This document shows positions 1 to 7,497 of a DNA stretch of 64,000 nt, in pieces (the first letter of the stretch is position 1; each line of letters starts with the position of its first letter). This stretch comes from Oscillospiraceae bacterium (GTDB lineage Bacteria > Bacillota > Clostridia > Oscillospirales > CAG-272), in the NCBI GenBank assembly GCA_015064445.1, contig SVSE01000002.1, positions 124,001 through 188,000 on the forward strand, read 5' to 3'. Under the pieces are notes generated by a model. It saw only the letters and a list, made by a program, of their open reading frames with translations, was not told where the DNA came from and ran no database searches. Position numbers and translations under genes: made by a program.

Positions 1-1
1 A

Positions 2-265
2 GGGGACGAGCTTGGTGCAAAGATCGTTGACGAATATATTGACTACCTTGCAAGTGGTGTTGCAACTATGATTAACATTTTCCAACCAAATGTCCTCTCT
101 ATTGGTGGTGGCGTTTGCAACGAAAAGGATTACCTACTTGTTCCACTTAAGGAAAAGGTATTCAAGGAAACCTATTCAAGAGATCCTGCAAAGCAGACTG
201 AAATCAAGATTGCTGAGCTTGGAAACGATGCTGGCATTGTTGGTGCAGCTTCACTCGGACTTTAA
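2..265 (+). CDS. ROK family sugar kinase (glucokinase-type), C-terminal fragment
   Basis: The frame is open from the window edge, so only about 87 C-terminal residues are present; the ATG at 68 in the ORF track is internal. The visible part reads GDELGAKIVDEYIDYLASG, then NVLSIGGGV, then DAGIVGAASLG at the end. The SIGGGV and NDAGIVGAA motifs are typical of the C-terminal lobe of ROK glucokinases, cytoplasmic enzymes that phosphorylate glucose or related sugars with ATP. Substrate cannot be fixed from this fragment. It is followed by an intrinsic terminator and then recG. Confidence 0.8.
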   Translation, partial: GDELGAKIVDEYIDYLASGVATMINIFQPNVLSIGGGVCNEKDYLLVPLKEKVFKETYSRDPAKQTEIKIAELGNDAGIVGAASLGL

Positions 266-267
266 TA

Positions 268-297
268 AAAAAGCGTGGCTCGCCCACGCTTTTGTTC
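268..297 (+). terminator. Rho-independent terminator after ROK kinase
   Basis: An AAGCGTGG/CCACGCTT stem with a short loop is followed by TTTTGTT. It begins three bases after the kinase stop and lies just ahead of the recG ribosome binding site. Confidence 0.75.
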
Positions 298-321
298 TAT
301 TTATTCTACAAGGAGGTAGCT

Positions 322-2490
322 ATGACGCTTGATATGCCTATTGGCAATCTATACGGGGTTGGACCGAAGTACGAAAAGCACTTTGCGAATGCAGGTCTTT
401 ACACCGTCGAGGATTTGCTTTACTATTTTCCAAGAGCCTATCAAAATCGTGCCGACATCTGCTCTCTTGCGAGTGCTGGCTTTGATAGCGCACCACACGC
501 ATATATTCTGACTGTTGCCTCTGATGTTAAGGTGGCAATGATTCGCAGGGGTATGAACATTTTGAAGTTCAAGGCCTTTGACGAGAGTGGCATAGTTGAG
601 ATAACCTATTTTAATCAAAACTATTTAAAGGAAGTCTTTAAAAAGGGAGCGACCTTCCGTTTTTGGGGCAAGGTTACAAAGGAAAAGCGCACCCTGTGTA
701 TGAATTCGCCATCATACGAGCCTTATACAATGGCAAAGCCACTTGATCCATTTGTTTCGGTTTATCCTCTATTTTCAGGAATGAACCAAAAATATCTTTC
801 GAGGCTTATCAGTGGTATTTGTGAGGGAATTCAAGGTCTTATAAAGGACCATTTGCCAGAAAAAATTCGTTTAGAAAACGAGCTTTGTACCCTTTCCTAT
901 GCCCTTAAAAACATTCATTTTCCCGAAAGTGCCGATGCGCTTGACAGGGCTATGCGTCGCTTGACCTTTGACGAGCTTTTCTTGTTTGCGCTCTCTGCAT
1001 CGCAGATGAAAACGGTTTCAAGTGCTAAGCTCGCACCTATGATGAAAAGGGTGGATTTAGCTCCTCTGCTCTCGCAGATGCCATATGAGCTAACAGATGC
1101 TCAAAAGCGCACAATTTCCGAAATTCAAGGGGATATGTGTGCGAAAAACGACCGTTCTCCGTCCGATTTGAACAAATATATTCCATTGGAATTCACGATA
1201 AAGCCGATGAACCGAATCATCGTTGGAGATGTTGGCAGTGGCAAGACAATTTGTGCTGCGTCATCTGCATTTATCGCTTGCAAAAATGGCTATCAATGTG
1301 CACTTATGGTGCCAACTGAAATACTCGCATTTCAGCACTATGAGGATTTGAAGCCTCTATTTGAAAACGCAGGAATTTCCTGTGAGCTTTTGACAGGCTC
1401 AACGCCTGCAAAGGCTAAAAGAGAGATACTCTCTCGACTCAAAAACGGTCAGACCTCGTTTGTAATAGGCACGCACGCGCTAATTCAAGACAGTGTTGAA
1501 TTTAAGAGCTTAGGACTCGTTATAACTGATGAGCAGCACAGATTTGGTGTTATGCAAAGGGCAAGGCTTGCCGAAAAGAGCAAGAGCGCGCATGTGCTTG
1601 TAATGAGTGCGACTCCTATTCCTCGTACTCTATCGCTTATGATTTATGGCGACCTTGATATTTCGCTCATCGACGAGATGCCCAAGGGCAGACAGCGCGT
1701 TGACACCTTTGTTGTTGACGAGAGCTATCGCAAGCGCCTTAATGCGTTTATGAGAAAGCAGGTTGAGAGCGGAAATCAGGTTTATGTCGTTTGTCCGAGT
1801 GTTGAGGAAAAGAAGGACGACATTCTCGAAAGTGCTGATTTTAATCCGTTTATTCTTGCTTTTAAAGACACTCCCCCCCTTAAAGCGACAGTTGACTACG
1901 CAAAGGAGCTTTCCGAAAATGTGTTCCCTGACTTAAATGTTGGATTCCTTCACGGAAAGATGAAGGCAAAGGAAAAGGACGCAATTATGATGGACTTTGC
2001 AAACAAGAAAATCGACATTCTTGTTTCCACAACGGTTATCGAGGTTGGCGTAAATGTGCCAAACGCAACTCTTATGGTCGTTGAAAACGCAGAGCGCTTT
2101 GGACTTTCACAGCTCCATCAGCTAAGAGGCCGTGTTGGTCGTGGCAAGGACAAGTCGTACTGCATTCTCGTTTCTAATTCTAGAAGCGAGTCAAGTCGTG
2201 AGCGCCTTGAAATAATGCGTACAACCTATGACGGATACACAATCGCGGAGCGCGACCTTAAAATGAGAGGTCCTGGCGACTTCTTCTCCACCAATTCGGA
2301 AATCCGTCAGTCTGGCGAGGTAAGCTTCAATATAGCAAAATCCTGCTCCGACGAGGCGCTTCTCCACTCTGCCTTTGAGGGTGCAAGAGAGGTTTTGAAG
2401 GACGACAAGTCGCTCTCAAAGAGCGAAAATGCGCTATTGCTTGCTAAGGTTGAAAAAATCTGCAATATCGGCGCTAAAACGATAAGCTGA
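322..2490 (+). CDS. recG: ATP-dependent DNA helicase RecG
   Basis: RecG remodels stalled replication forks and branch-migrates Holliday junctions in the cytoplasm. The 722-residue product has an N-terminal wedge/OB region (about 1-260), then superfamily-2 helicase lobes: Walker A GDVGSGKT near residue 300, DEQHRFG near 403, SATPIPRTL near 430, STTVIEVGV, and QLRGRVGRG near 598. I chose ATG 322 because AAGGAGG lies a few bases upstream; the ORF-track start at 292 sits inside the preceding terminator. Length is close to the family norm. A C7 run in the coding sequence (1873-1879) does not break the frame. The stop lies 8 bases before the next gene. Confidence 0.96.
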   Translation: MTLDMPIGNLYGVGPKYEKHFANAGLYTVEDLLYYFPRAYQNRADICSLASAGFDSAPHAYILTVASDVKVAMIRRGMNILKFKAFDESGIVEITYFNQNYLKEVFKKGATFRFWGKVTKEKRTLCMNSPSYEPYTMAKPLDPFVSVYPLFSGMNQKYLSRLISGICEGIQGLIKDHLPEKIRLENELCTLSYALKNIHFPESADALDRAMRRLTFDELFLFALSASQMKTVSSAKLAPMMKRVDLAPLLSQMPYELTDAQKRTISEIQGDMCAKNDRSPSDLNKYIPLEFTIKPMNRIIVGDVGSGKTICAASSAFIACKNGYQCALMVPTEILAFQHYEDLKPLFENAGISCELLTGSTPAKAKREILSRLKNGQTSFVIGTHALIQDSVEFKSLGLVITDEQHRFGVMQRARLAEKSKSAHVLVMSATPIPRTLSLMIYGDLDISLIDEMPKGRQRVDTFVVDESYRKRLNAFMRKQVESGNQVYVVCPSVEEKKDDILESADFNPFILAFKDTPPLKATVDYAKELSENVFPDLNVGFLHGKMKAKEKDAIMMDFANKKIDILVSTTVIEVGVNVPNATLMVVENAERFGLSQLHQLRGRVGRGKDKSYCILVSNSRSESSRERLEIMRTTYDGYTIAERDLKMRGPGDFFSTNSEIRQSGEVSFNIAKSCSDEALLHSAFEGAREVLKDDKSLSKSENALLLAKVEKICNIGAKTIS

Positions 2491-2498
2491 GGATTATC

Positions 2499-4097
2499 AT
2501 GGAAATCACCAAAATTGAAATAAACAACTATAAGGCTATTAAAAAAGCAATTTCTCTAGAGCTTAAACAAGGTTACCCTGTTTGTCTTGTCGGAGAAAAT
2601 GGAAGCGGTAAAACAACAATTTTGGAAGCCGTAAATTCAATTTTCGCCTCTATTTTCGACACAAAAGATATCTATTTTGATTTCAAGCTATTTATAAAAT
2701 TAAGCGAAGCCGAATTCAGAGACGTTTTTCCAGACAAGCCAATAGATGACGAGGGGCTGAATGTTATAGCATATGCCAACTATAATGCCAATCTCAAAAT
2801 AGACGCTATTGACAACAAATATATCAAAAATGTCGACGAGAGCACAGCCTTTGCCTTTTTAGAAAGAGATTTGTTCTACGAAAAAAACGCGTTGATTCAA
2901 GGCTCACACTCTATATTAAGTTCTCCCAAAAGCTTTTTAGAATGGCTTTCCGAGCAGTTTGAGACTGTGGGGCTTTCAATTGATACAAAAGGCTCTTATG
3001 TAAATCAACAAATTGACAGATTTATACCTCAAATATTAGAGTCCTTTAAAAAAAGCACGCCCGCTATGCCAGTAGGCTTTGACATTGAACGAACCCAAGC
3101 GGAAGAAGAATACCGAAGAAAGGTTGACGAAAATCTACCCTTTTTCAAGCTTTTAAAGCTCGTATACAAGCATTTGCGCTCTATTCAATGCCTTTTTTTC
3201 AAGAATGACAACAACAATACAATTTTCAAGGAAAAGAAATTTTTAGGCGTTGATGTTCAGGGCATTTTATCTAATCAAATCATAAACAAGTTTATTCAAA
3301 GAGCTTATTCAGAACACAGTGGCAAAGCTTGGAGTTATTCTGGTGGTGCTTTAGATAATGAAGTTCGCGAATTTTTGGAGCAACGCATAAATGCTATAAT
3401 ACCTGACTTTGATAGAAAAATTGTCGAACGAATATCCATAAATTTTAGCGATGACAAGCTTGAATTTGTTCTCCATGAAAAAACGGGCAATATAGTTCCG
3501 TTGAATCAAAGCAGTGCTGGACGCAGATGGTATTTTACATTTTTATTTCTTGTTTCTCTTTTAAAGCCAAACGATGTTTTCATAATTGACGAGGCAGGAT
3601 GCAACCTGCATCCAAGAGCGCAACGTTTCGTAGCATCTGAGCTTCAAAGGCTTAGCGAAAATGGCATAAATGTAATATATTCTACCCATATGCCATATAC
3701 AATTCCAAAAAGCCTTGATTGTATTCGCTTTGCCCAAATCGATGAAAAAAACGGAATAACTATTATTTCCCCAGAAACATATGGAGACTTAAGCTCCTTT
3801 TCTATCAAAATTCTCGGCTCTGACATTTTTGAAATAGAGGAAGCCTTTAAAATTTATAGTTCATCTAACCAAAGAGATTTAGCGCAAAGAGTTTACAAGA
3901 TATTAGAGAAAAAGAAGGGTGAGCGCTCTTGGCACGAGGTAGAAGACGAGCTTGGAATTCCCGAGGATACACGAAAATCATGGAAGCCTTATACAAATGG
4001 CAAAAAGAACAGCAAATTCAGATGCCCTAATCTAGATAGTCTTATGACTATTGCAAGGTGGGCAAATATGACCTTGTTTGAATTAATTGTCGAATAA
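2499..4097 (+). CDS. AAA family ATPase (AAA_15/PtuA-like) with possible C-terminal HTH
   Basis: This 532-residue protein has an SMC/ABC-type ATPase layout. Walker A GENGSGKTT lies at about residues 32-40, followed by a long middle insertion, a signature-like SSAGRRWY near 338, Walker B VFIIDEAG near 362 and an H-loop STHMPYTIP near 390. No TOPRIM domain is visible, which argues against an OLD/GajA nuclease. The last 55 residues (after KKKGERSWHEVEDELGIP, ending SLMTIARWANMTLFELIVE) resemble an XRE-type helix-turn-helix, which is my inference from pattern. The gene begins 8 bases after the recG stop, so it is probably read from the recG transcript. An HNH gene follows. ATPase+HNH pairs are the layout of Septu (PtuAB) phage defence. 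The biological role here is unproven. Confidence 0.8.
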   Translation: MEITKIEINNYKAIKKAISLELKQGYPVCLVGENGSGKTTILEAVNSIFASIFDTKDIYFDFKLFIKLSEAEFRDVFPDKPIDDEGLNVIAYANYNANLKIDAIDNKYIKNVDESTAFAFLERDLFYEKNALIQGSHSILSSPKSFLEWLSEQFETVGLSIDTKGSYVNQQIDRFIPQILESFKKSTPAMPVGFDIERTQAEEEYRRKVDENLPFFKLLKLVYKHLRSIQCLFFKNDNNNTIFKEKKFLGVDVQGILSNQIINKFIQRAYSEHSGKAWSYSGGALDNEVREFLEQRINAIIPDFDRKIVERISINFSDDKLEFVLHEKTGNIVPLNQSSAGRRWYFTFLFLVSLLKPNDVFIIDEAGCNLHPRAQRFVASELQRLSENGINVIYSTHMPYTIPKSLDCIRFAQIDEKNGITIISPETYGDLSSFSIKILGSDIFEIEEAFKIYSSSNQRDLAQRVYKILEKKKGERSWHEVEDELGIPEDTRKSWKPYTNGKKNSKFRCPNLDSLMTIARWANMTLFELIVE

Positions 4098-4185
4098 AAA
4101 AAAGGGGGGGTACAGCAGTACCCTTTCTTTTATTCTTCTTTTTTGCTATTATATGAGTACAGAATTCTTGAAAGGAGGTACTCAA
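4098..4185 (+). promoter_or_regulatory. Hairpin, G7 tract and extended -10 ahead of the HNH gene
   Basis: The ATPase stop runs into A8, then G7 (4104-4110), then the stem GGGTAC-agca-GTACCC and a T-rich run. This looks like a weak terminator or attenuator. An extended -10 (TGCTATTAT, hexamer 4147-4152) follows, and AAAGGAGG lies ahead of ATG 4186. No good -35 is visible. The HNH gene therefore probably has some transcription of its own. Confidence 0.5.
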
Positions 4186-4500
4186 ATGTCAAAATTCGAT
4201 ATCGTTGACATATGGCGAGACAGATATGGCGATTCGAACGAGGAATATGACCATGCTGGCAGAAAAATGCTTATTTCTGCTCACACAAACCCCAACAGCC
4301 GTTATCAGCCAACAATCGACCATATAAGACCGTTGTCAAAGGGTGGTCTTGATGTCCTTGAAAACATCGAAATATGTAATCGTTATACTAATTTTGAAAA
4401 GGGTGATAAATTTCCTCATTGGAAGGCAAATGGCCGACGCTTTCACGCAGAAAAAATGAAGAACACCAGTCACGGATACATAGTTGTAGAGGATAAGTAA
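4186..4500 (+). CDS. Small HNH endonuclease
   Basis: A 104-residue protein with a recognisable HNH/beta-beta-alpha metal core: TIDHIRPLSKGG (Asp45-His46), Asn60 in VLENIEICN, and NFEKGDKF (Asn69). Such domains cut DNA with one divalent metal. I chose ATG 4186 because AAAGGAGG is correctly spaced; the upstream ATGs of the ORF track lie in the hairpin region. The C-terminal FPHWKANGRRF segment is, from memory, typical of short stand-alone clostridial HNH proteins. Pairing with the upstream ATPase is therefore possible but not certain. PtuB proteins are usually about twice this length. A strong terminator follows directly. Confidence 0.8.
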   Translation: MSKFDIVDIWRDRYGDSNEEYDHAGRKMLISAHTNPNSRYQPTIDHIRPLSKGGLDVLENIEICNRYTNFEKGDKFPHWKANGRRFHAEKMKNTSHGYIVVEDK

Positions 4501-4539
4501 AGCAAAAACCGACTCGTTTGAGTCGGTTTTGCTTTTTTA
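4501..4539 (+). terminator. Strong intrinsic terminator after HNH gene
   Basis: A long stem AGCAAAAACCGACTC / GAGTCGGTTTTGCT with loop GTTT is followed by T6. It begins at the HNH stop. Confidence 0.9.
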
Positions 4540-4555
4540 TTTGGTTAAATTTTAG

Positions 4556-4640
4556 ATGTTCGAGCTTTTGGATACGCCACATTCGTGGCTACACCTCAGC
4601 CACCGTCAAAGACGGTCCCCCTTCTCCTCAAGGAGAATGC
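4556..4640 (-). repeat. Diverged partial copy of the hairpin-chain dispersed repeat
   Basis: Read on the minus strand this matches the repeat at 30.3 kb: a GGAGAA/TTCTCC arm, AGGGGGACCGTC, an ACCGTC/GACGGT hairpin, GGCTGAGGTGTAGCCAC and GTGGCGTATCC. It abuts the stop codon of the DUF1846 gene, so the element lies immediately 3' of that gene, just as the 30.3 kb copies lie 3' of pfkA. Confidence 0.75.
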
Positions 4641-6128
4641 TTAACCGTGGTACAATTTTTTAGTCTGATACACAGGCTCGCAGGTGAGGTTAATTCCAAG
4701 CTTACGGAATGTAGCTACATCTACAGGAGAAAGGATTACGCTTGAATGGAGCTCGGCATTTTTGAGAAGCGCCAATGCCTCCATTGCCTTCTTTGCCTCT
4801 GCGCTTGTTGCAGCGGTGATTGCCAAGGCGATTAGCACCTCGTCTGTATGGAGTCTTGGATTGTGTCCACCAAGGTTCTCAACCTTCAATTTTTGAACAG
4901 GTCCTAAAACCTCAGGAGAGATGATGTCCTTATCATCGTCAATTCCTGCAAGCGCCTTAACCGCGTTTACGAGCACAGCGCTCGATGCACCAAGGAGTGT
5001 AGAGGTCTTTCCCGTTACGATTCTTCCATCGCAAAGCTGAATTGAAGCTGCAGGAGCGCCTGTTGCCTCTGCCTTATCAAGCGCCGCCTTAATACAAGGT
5101 CTCTCGCTTGCAATATCAATTCCACTATTCTTCATAATGAGCTTGATTTTATTGATTTCAGTTTCGCAATTATTGCCCTTTCTTTGATTGCAAAGAGCAT
5201 TGTAGTATCTTCTTATAATCTCGCGTCTTGACGCATCTCTTACAGCCTCATCATCGAAAATACAATTTCCAGCCATATTTACGCCCATATCTGTTGGAGA
5301 TTTATAAGGGCACTCGCCAAGAATTCCCTCATACATAGCGCGCAAAACAGGGAAAATTTCAACATCACGATTGTAGTTTACAGCCGTTTCTCCATATGCC
5401 TGAAGATGATATGGGTCTATCATATTTATGTCGCTCAAGTCAGCAGTTGCAGCCTCATAAGCCTCATTTACTGGGTGATCAAGAGGAATGTTCCAAACTG
5501 GGAAGGTTTCAAACTTAGCATAGCCCGACTTAATTCCACGCTTATACTCGTGGTAAATTTGAGAAAGGCAGGTTGCCATCTTTCCACTTCCAGGACCTGG
5601 CGCTGTAACAACAACGAGTGAGCGAGAGGTTTCTATGTATTCGTTTTTGCCATAGCCCTCATCACTTACAACCTTTTCGATATCGTAAGGATAGTTCTCG
5701 ATTTGGAAATGCTTATAAACCTTTATTCCAAGTGCCTCAAGCTTTGCCTTAAATGCCTCAACAACGCTTGATTTTTGATATCTTGTGAGCACAACGCTTC
5801 CAACATAAAGTCCAAAGCCACGGAATGCGTCGATTAAGCGAAGCACATCGAGGTCATAGGTGATTCCGAGGTCGCCTCTTACCTTATTTTTCTCAATATC
5901 AGTTGCATTGATTGCGATAATAACCTCTGCTTCATCCTTTAGCTCTGCAAGCATTCTAATCTTACTGTCTGGGGCAAAGCCTGGCAAAACTCTTGATGCG
6001 TGATGGTCGTCAAAGAGCTTGCCTCCAAATTCGAGGTAAAGCTTACCACCGAATTGTGCAATTCTCTGCTTTATTTTTTCGGATTGTAATTTTAGATATT
6101 TTTCGTTGTCAAATCCTATTTTGTACAT
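4641..6128 (-). CDS. DUF1846 family protein
   Basis: The 495-residue protein starts MYKIGFDNEKYLKLQSEKI, the characteristic opening of DUF1846 proteins. These are homododecameric cytoplasmic proteins of unsettled function, structurally related to P-loop and Rossmann folds. VVVTAPGPGSGKMATCLSQ near residue 180 is the conserved glycine-rich nucleotide-loop-like segment. I prefer ATG 6128 over 6134 because AAGGA is 7 bases from it and almost touches the earlier ATG. The gene is downstream of the PPi-type phosphofructokinase (25-base gap) and probably co-transcribed. Length is normal for the family. No specific function is assigned. Confidence 0.9.
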   Translation of the reverse strand: MYKIGFDNEKYLKLQSEKIKQRIAQFGGKLYLEFGGKLFDDHHASRVLPGFAPDSKIRMLAELKDEAEVIIAINATDIEKNKVRGDLGITYDLDVLRLIDAFRGFGLYVGSVVLTRYQKSSVVEAFKAKLEALGIKVYKHFQIENYPYDIEKVVSDEGYGKNEYIETSRSLVVVTAPGPGSGKMATCLSQIYHEYKRGIKSGYAKFETFPVWNIPLDHPVNEAYEAATADLSDINMIDPYHLQAYGETAVNYNRDVEIFPVLRAMYEGILGECPYKSPTDMGVNMAGNCIFDDEAVRDASRREIIRRYYNALCNQRKGNNCETEINKIKLIMKNSGIDIASERPCIKAALDKAEATGAPAASIQLCDGRIVTGKTSTLLGASSAVLVNAVKALAGIDDDKDIISPEVLGPVQKLKVENLGGHNPRLHTDEVLIALAITAATSAEAKKAMEALALLKNAELHSSVILSPVDVATFRKLGINLTCEPVYQTKKLYHG

Positions 6129-6153
6129 AGCCATATCCTTTAAAACCTGTGAT

Positions 6154-7365
6154 TTATTTTATAACGAGCTGAACGGGAAGACCGTTCTTGAATTCAGGAA
6201 AGCGTTCGCCCTGTATCAATGGAAGAACATATTTTATACATTCCTCGGTTGCCGAGCATTCGTCCTCTCCAATAAAATTGTCTGGGATAAATTTAACCTT
6301 GTTTGCAATATCGTGTGCGTTTGCGCATGAGAAGCCTATCTTATATTCTCCGTCCTGACGAACGAATACAGGAACAATGCCACTTCTGCCCTCAAGAGCA
6401 AGCTTCACTGCGTGAGAGCCTATCATAACGCTCTCTGCAATGTCGGTTGCCGAGCAGAGGTGTGATGCACATCTTTGAGGCACATTAAGCTCTATTGCAC
6501 GAGTTTTACAGCCGAGCCTACCCTTTACAAGGCTTGCAAGAGCTGTTGCCGAGCCACAGAGCTGACGATTTCCAAAAACATCAACAGAGTTGTTATGGCA
6601 AACATATTCTCCGTCTGAATAGCGAATTCCCTCGCTAATCGCAACTACGACATCATTATGGTCATCGAGAACGCGCTTAACATCAGAGATGAATTTATCA
6701 TCATCAAATGCGCGCTCAGGAAAATAAATTAGGTCCACGCCCTTGCCATCAAGTGCGCAAAGAGAAGCAGATGCAGTAAGCCAACCGCTATCTCTACCCA
6801 TAATTTCAACTATTGTAACTGCCTTTTGAGTATATACAGCACAGTCACGAATGATTTCCTTTAAGGTTGTCGCAATATACTTACACGCAGAGCCATAGCC
6901 TGGTGTATGGTCTGTTACAACAAGGTCATTATCAATTGTTTTCGGCACTCCGATTACCAAAATATCAAGTGCATTTTTCTTAACATATTGCGAGAGCTTA
7001 TCAACGGTATCCATAGAATCGTTTCCACCGATGTAGAAGAATATATGAATATCGTTCTTTTTTAGAACCTCAACAATTTTCTCATATCTGCTCTCATCTC
7101 CACCGATATCAGGCAAGCGCAAACGACAGGTGCCAAGCGCACTTGCAGGTGTTAGCTCGAGTGCATCAAGGCTTTTTTCATCCTCAAAAAAAGAAAAAAG
7201 GTCGACAATATCTTCCTTCATAAGTCCCTCTATGCCGTTTTTCATTCCATAGAGGCGATTTATCTTCTTGCTTTCAAGACAAGCCCTAATAACTCCGGAA
7301 AGAGTTGCATTTATGGCGCAGGTTGGTCCACCTGATTGTCCTACGATGGCATTAAATTGTCCCAT
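6154..7365 (-). CDS. pfp: 6-phosphofructokinase, PPi-dependent type
   Basis: This enzyme phosphorylates fructose 6-phosphate in glycolysis. The 403-residue product opens QFNAIVGQSGGPTCAINA and carries GGNDSMDT near residue 112 and VPKTIDND near 140. In the PFK family, ATP enzymes have GGDG and PGTIDND, while pyrophosphate enzymes have Asp and Lys at the two marked positions. Both PPi-type residues are present here, so reversible PPi use is inferred. ATG 7365 has AAAGGAG upstream; the ORF-track start at 7434 overlaps the promoter. The second PFK of this window (29220) has ATP-type residues. Confidence 0.88.
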   Translation of the reverse strand: MGQFNAIVGQSGGPTCAINATLSGVIRACLESKKINRLYGMKNGIEGLMKEDIVDLFSFFEDEKSLDALELTPASALGTCRLRLPDIGGDESRYEKIVEVLKKNDIHIFFYIGGNDSMDTVDKLSQYVKKNALDILVIGVPKTIDNDLVVTDHTPGYGSACKYIATTLKEIIRDCAVYTQKAVTIVEIMGRDSGWLTASASLCALDGKGVDLIYFPERAFDDDKFISDVKRVLDDHNDVVVAISEGIRYSDGEYVCHNNSVDVFGNRQLCGSATALASLVKGRLGCKTRAIELNVPQRCASHLCSATDIAESVMIGSHAVKLALEGRSGIVPVFVRQDGEYKIGFSCANAHDIANKVKFIPDNFIGEDECSATEECIKYVLPLIQGERFPEFKNGLPVQLVIK

Positions 7366-7401
7366 ATCTCTCTCCTTTGTGCTTTTATCAATATCAGATA
7401 T

Positions 7402-7430
7402 AGTATAGCACAAGCGCGCGCAAAAGTCAA
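7402..7430 (-). promoter_or_regulatory. Sigma-A promoter of the PPi-type PFK gene
   Basis: On the minus strand, TTGACT (7430-7425), a 17-base spacer rich in GCGCGC, and TATACT (7407-7402). The distance to the start codon is about 37 bases. Confidence 0.75.
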
Positions 7431-7469
7431 ACATTAGCGCATATTTTTTGCAACTTTTTTTAAAATATG

Positions 7470-7497
7470 AAAAACGCCACGCAGGGTGGCGTTTTTT
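7470..7497 (-). terminator. Intrinsic terminator after the E2-like gene
   Basis: AAAACGCCAC / GTGGCGTTTTTT inverted repeat overlapping the stop codon of the acyltransferase gene. Its A and T flanks could also stop transcription from the other side. Confidence 0.75.

Noticed and set aside
1873-1879. C7 run inside recG as a frameshift site
   Set aside because: The reading frame continues normally through all helicase motifs; a run of seven is not exceptional.
2499-4097. OLD-family nuclease / Gabija GajA
   Set aside because: No TOPRIM motif is seen in the C-terminal part, and no UvrD-like GajB follows.
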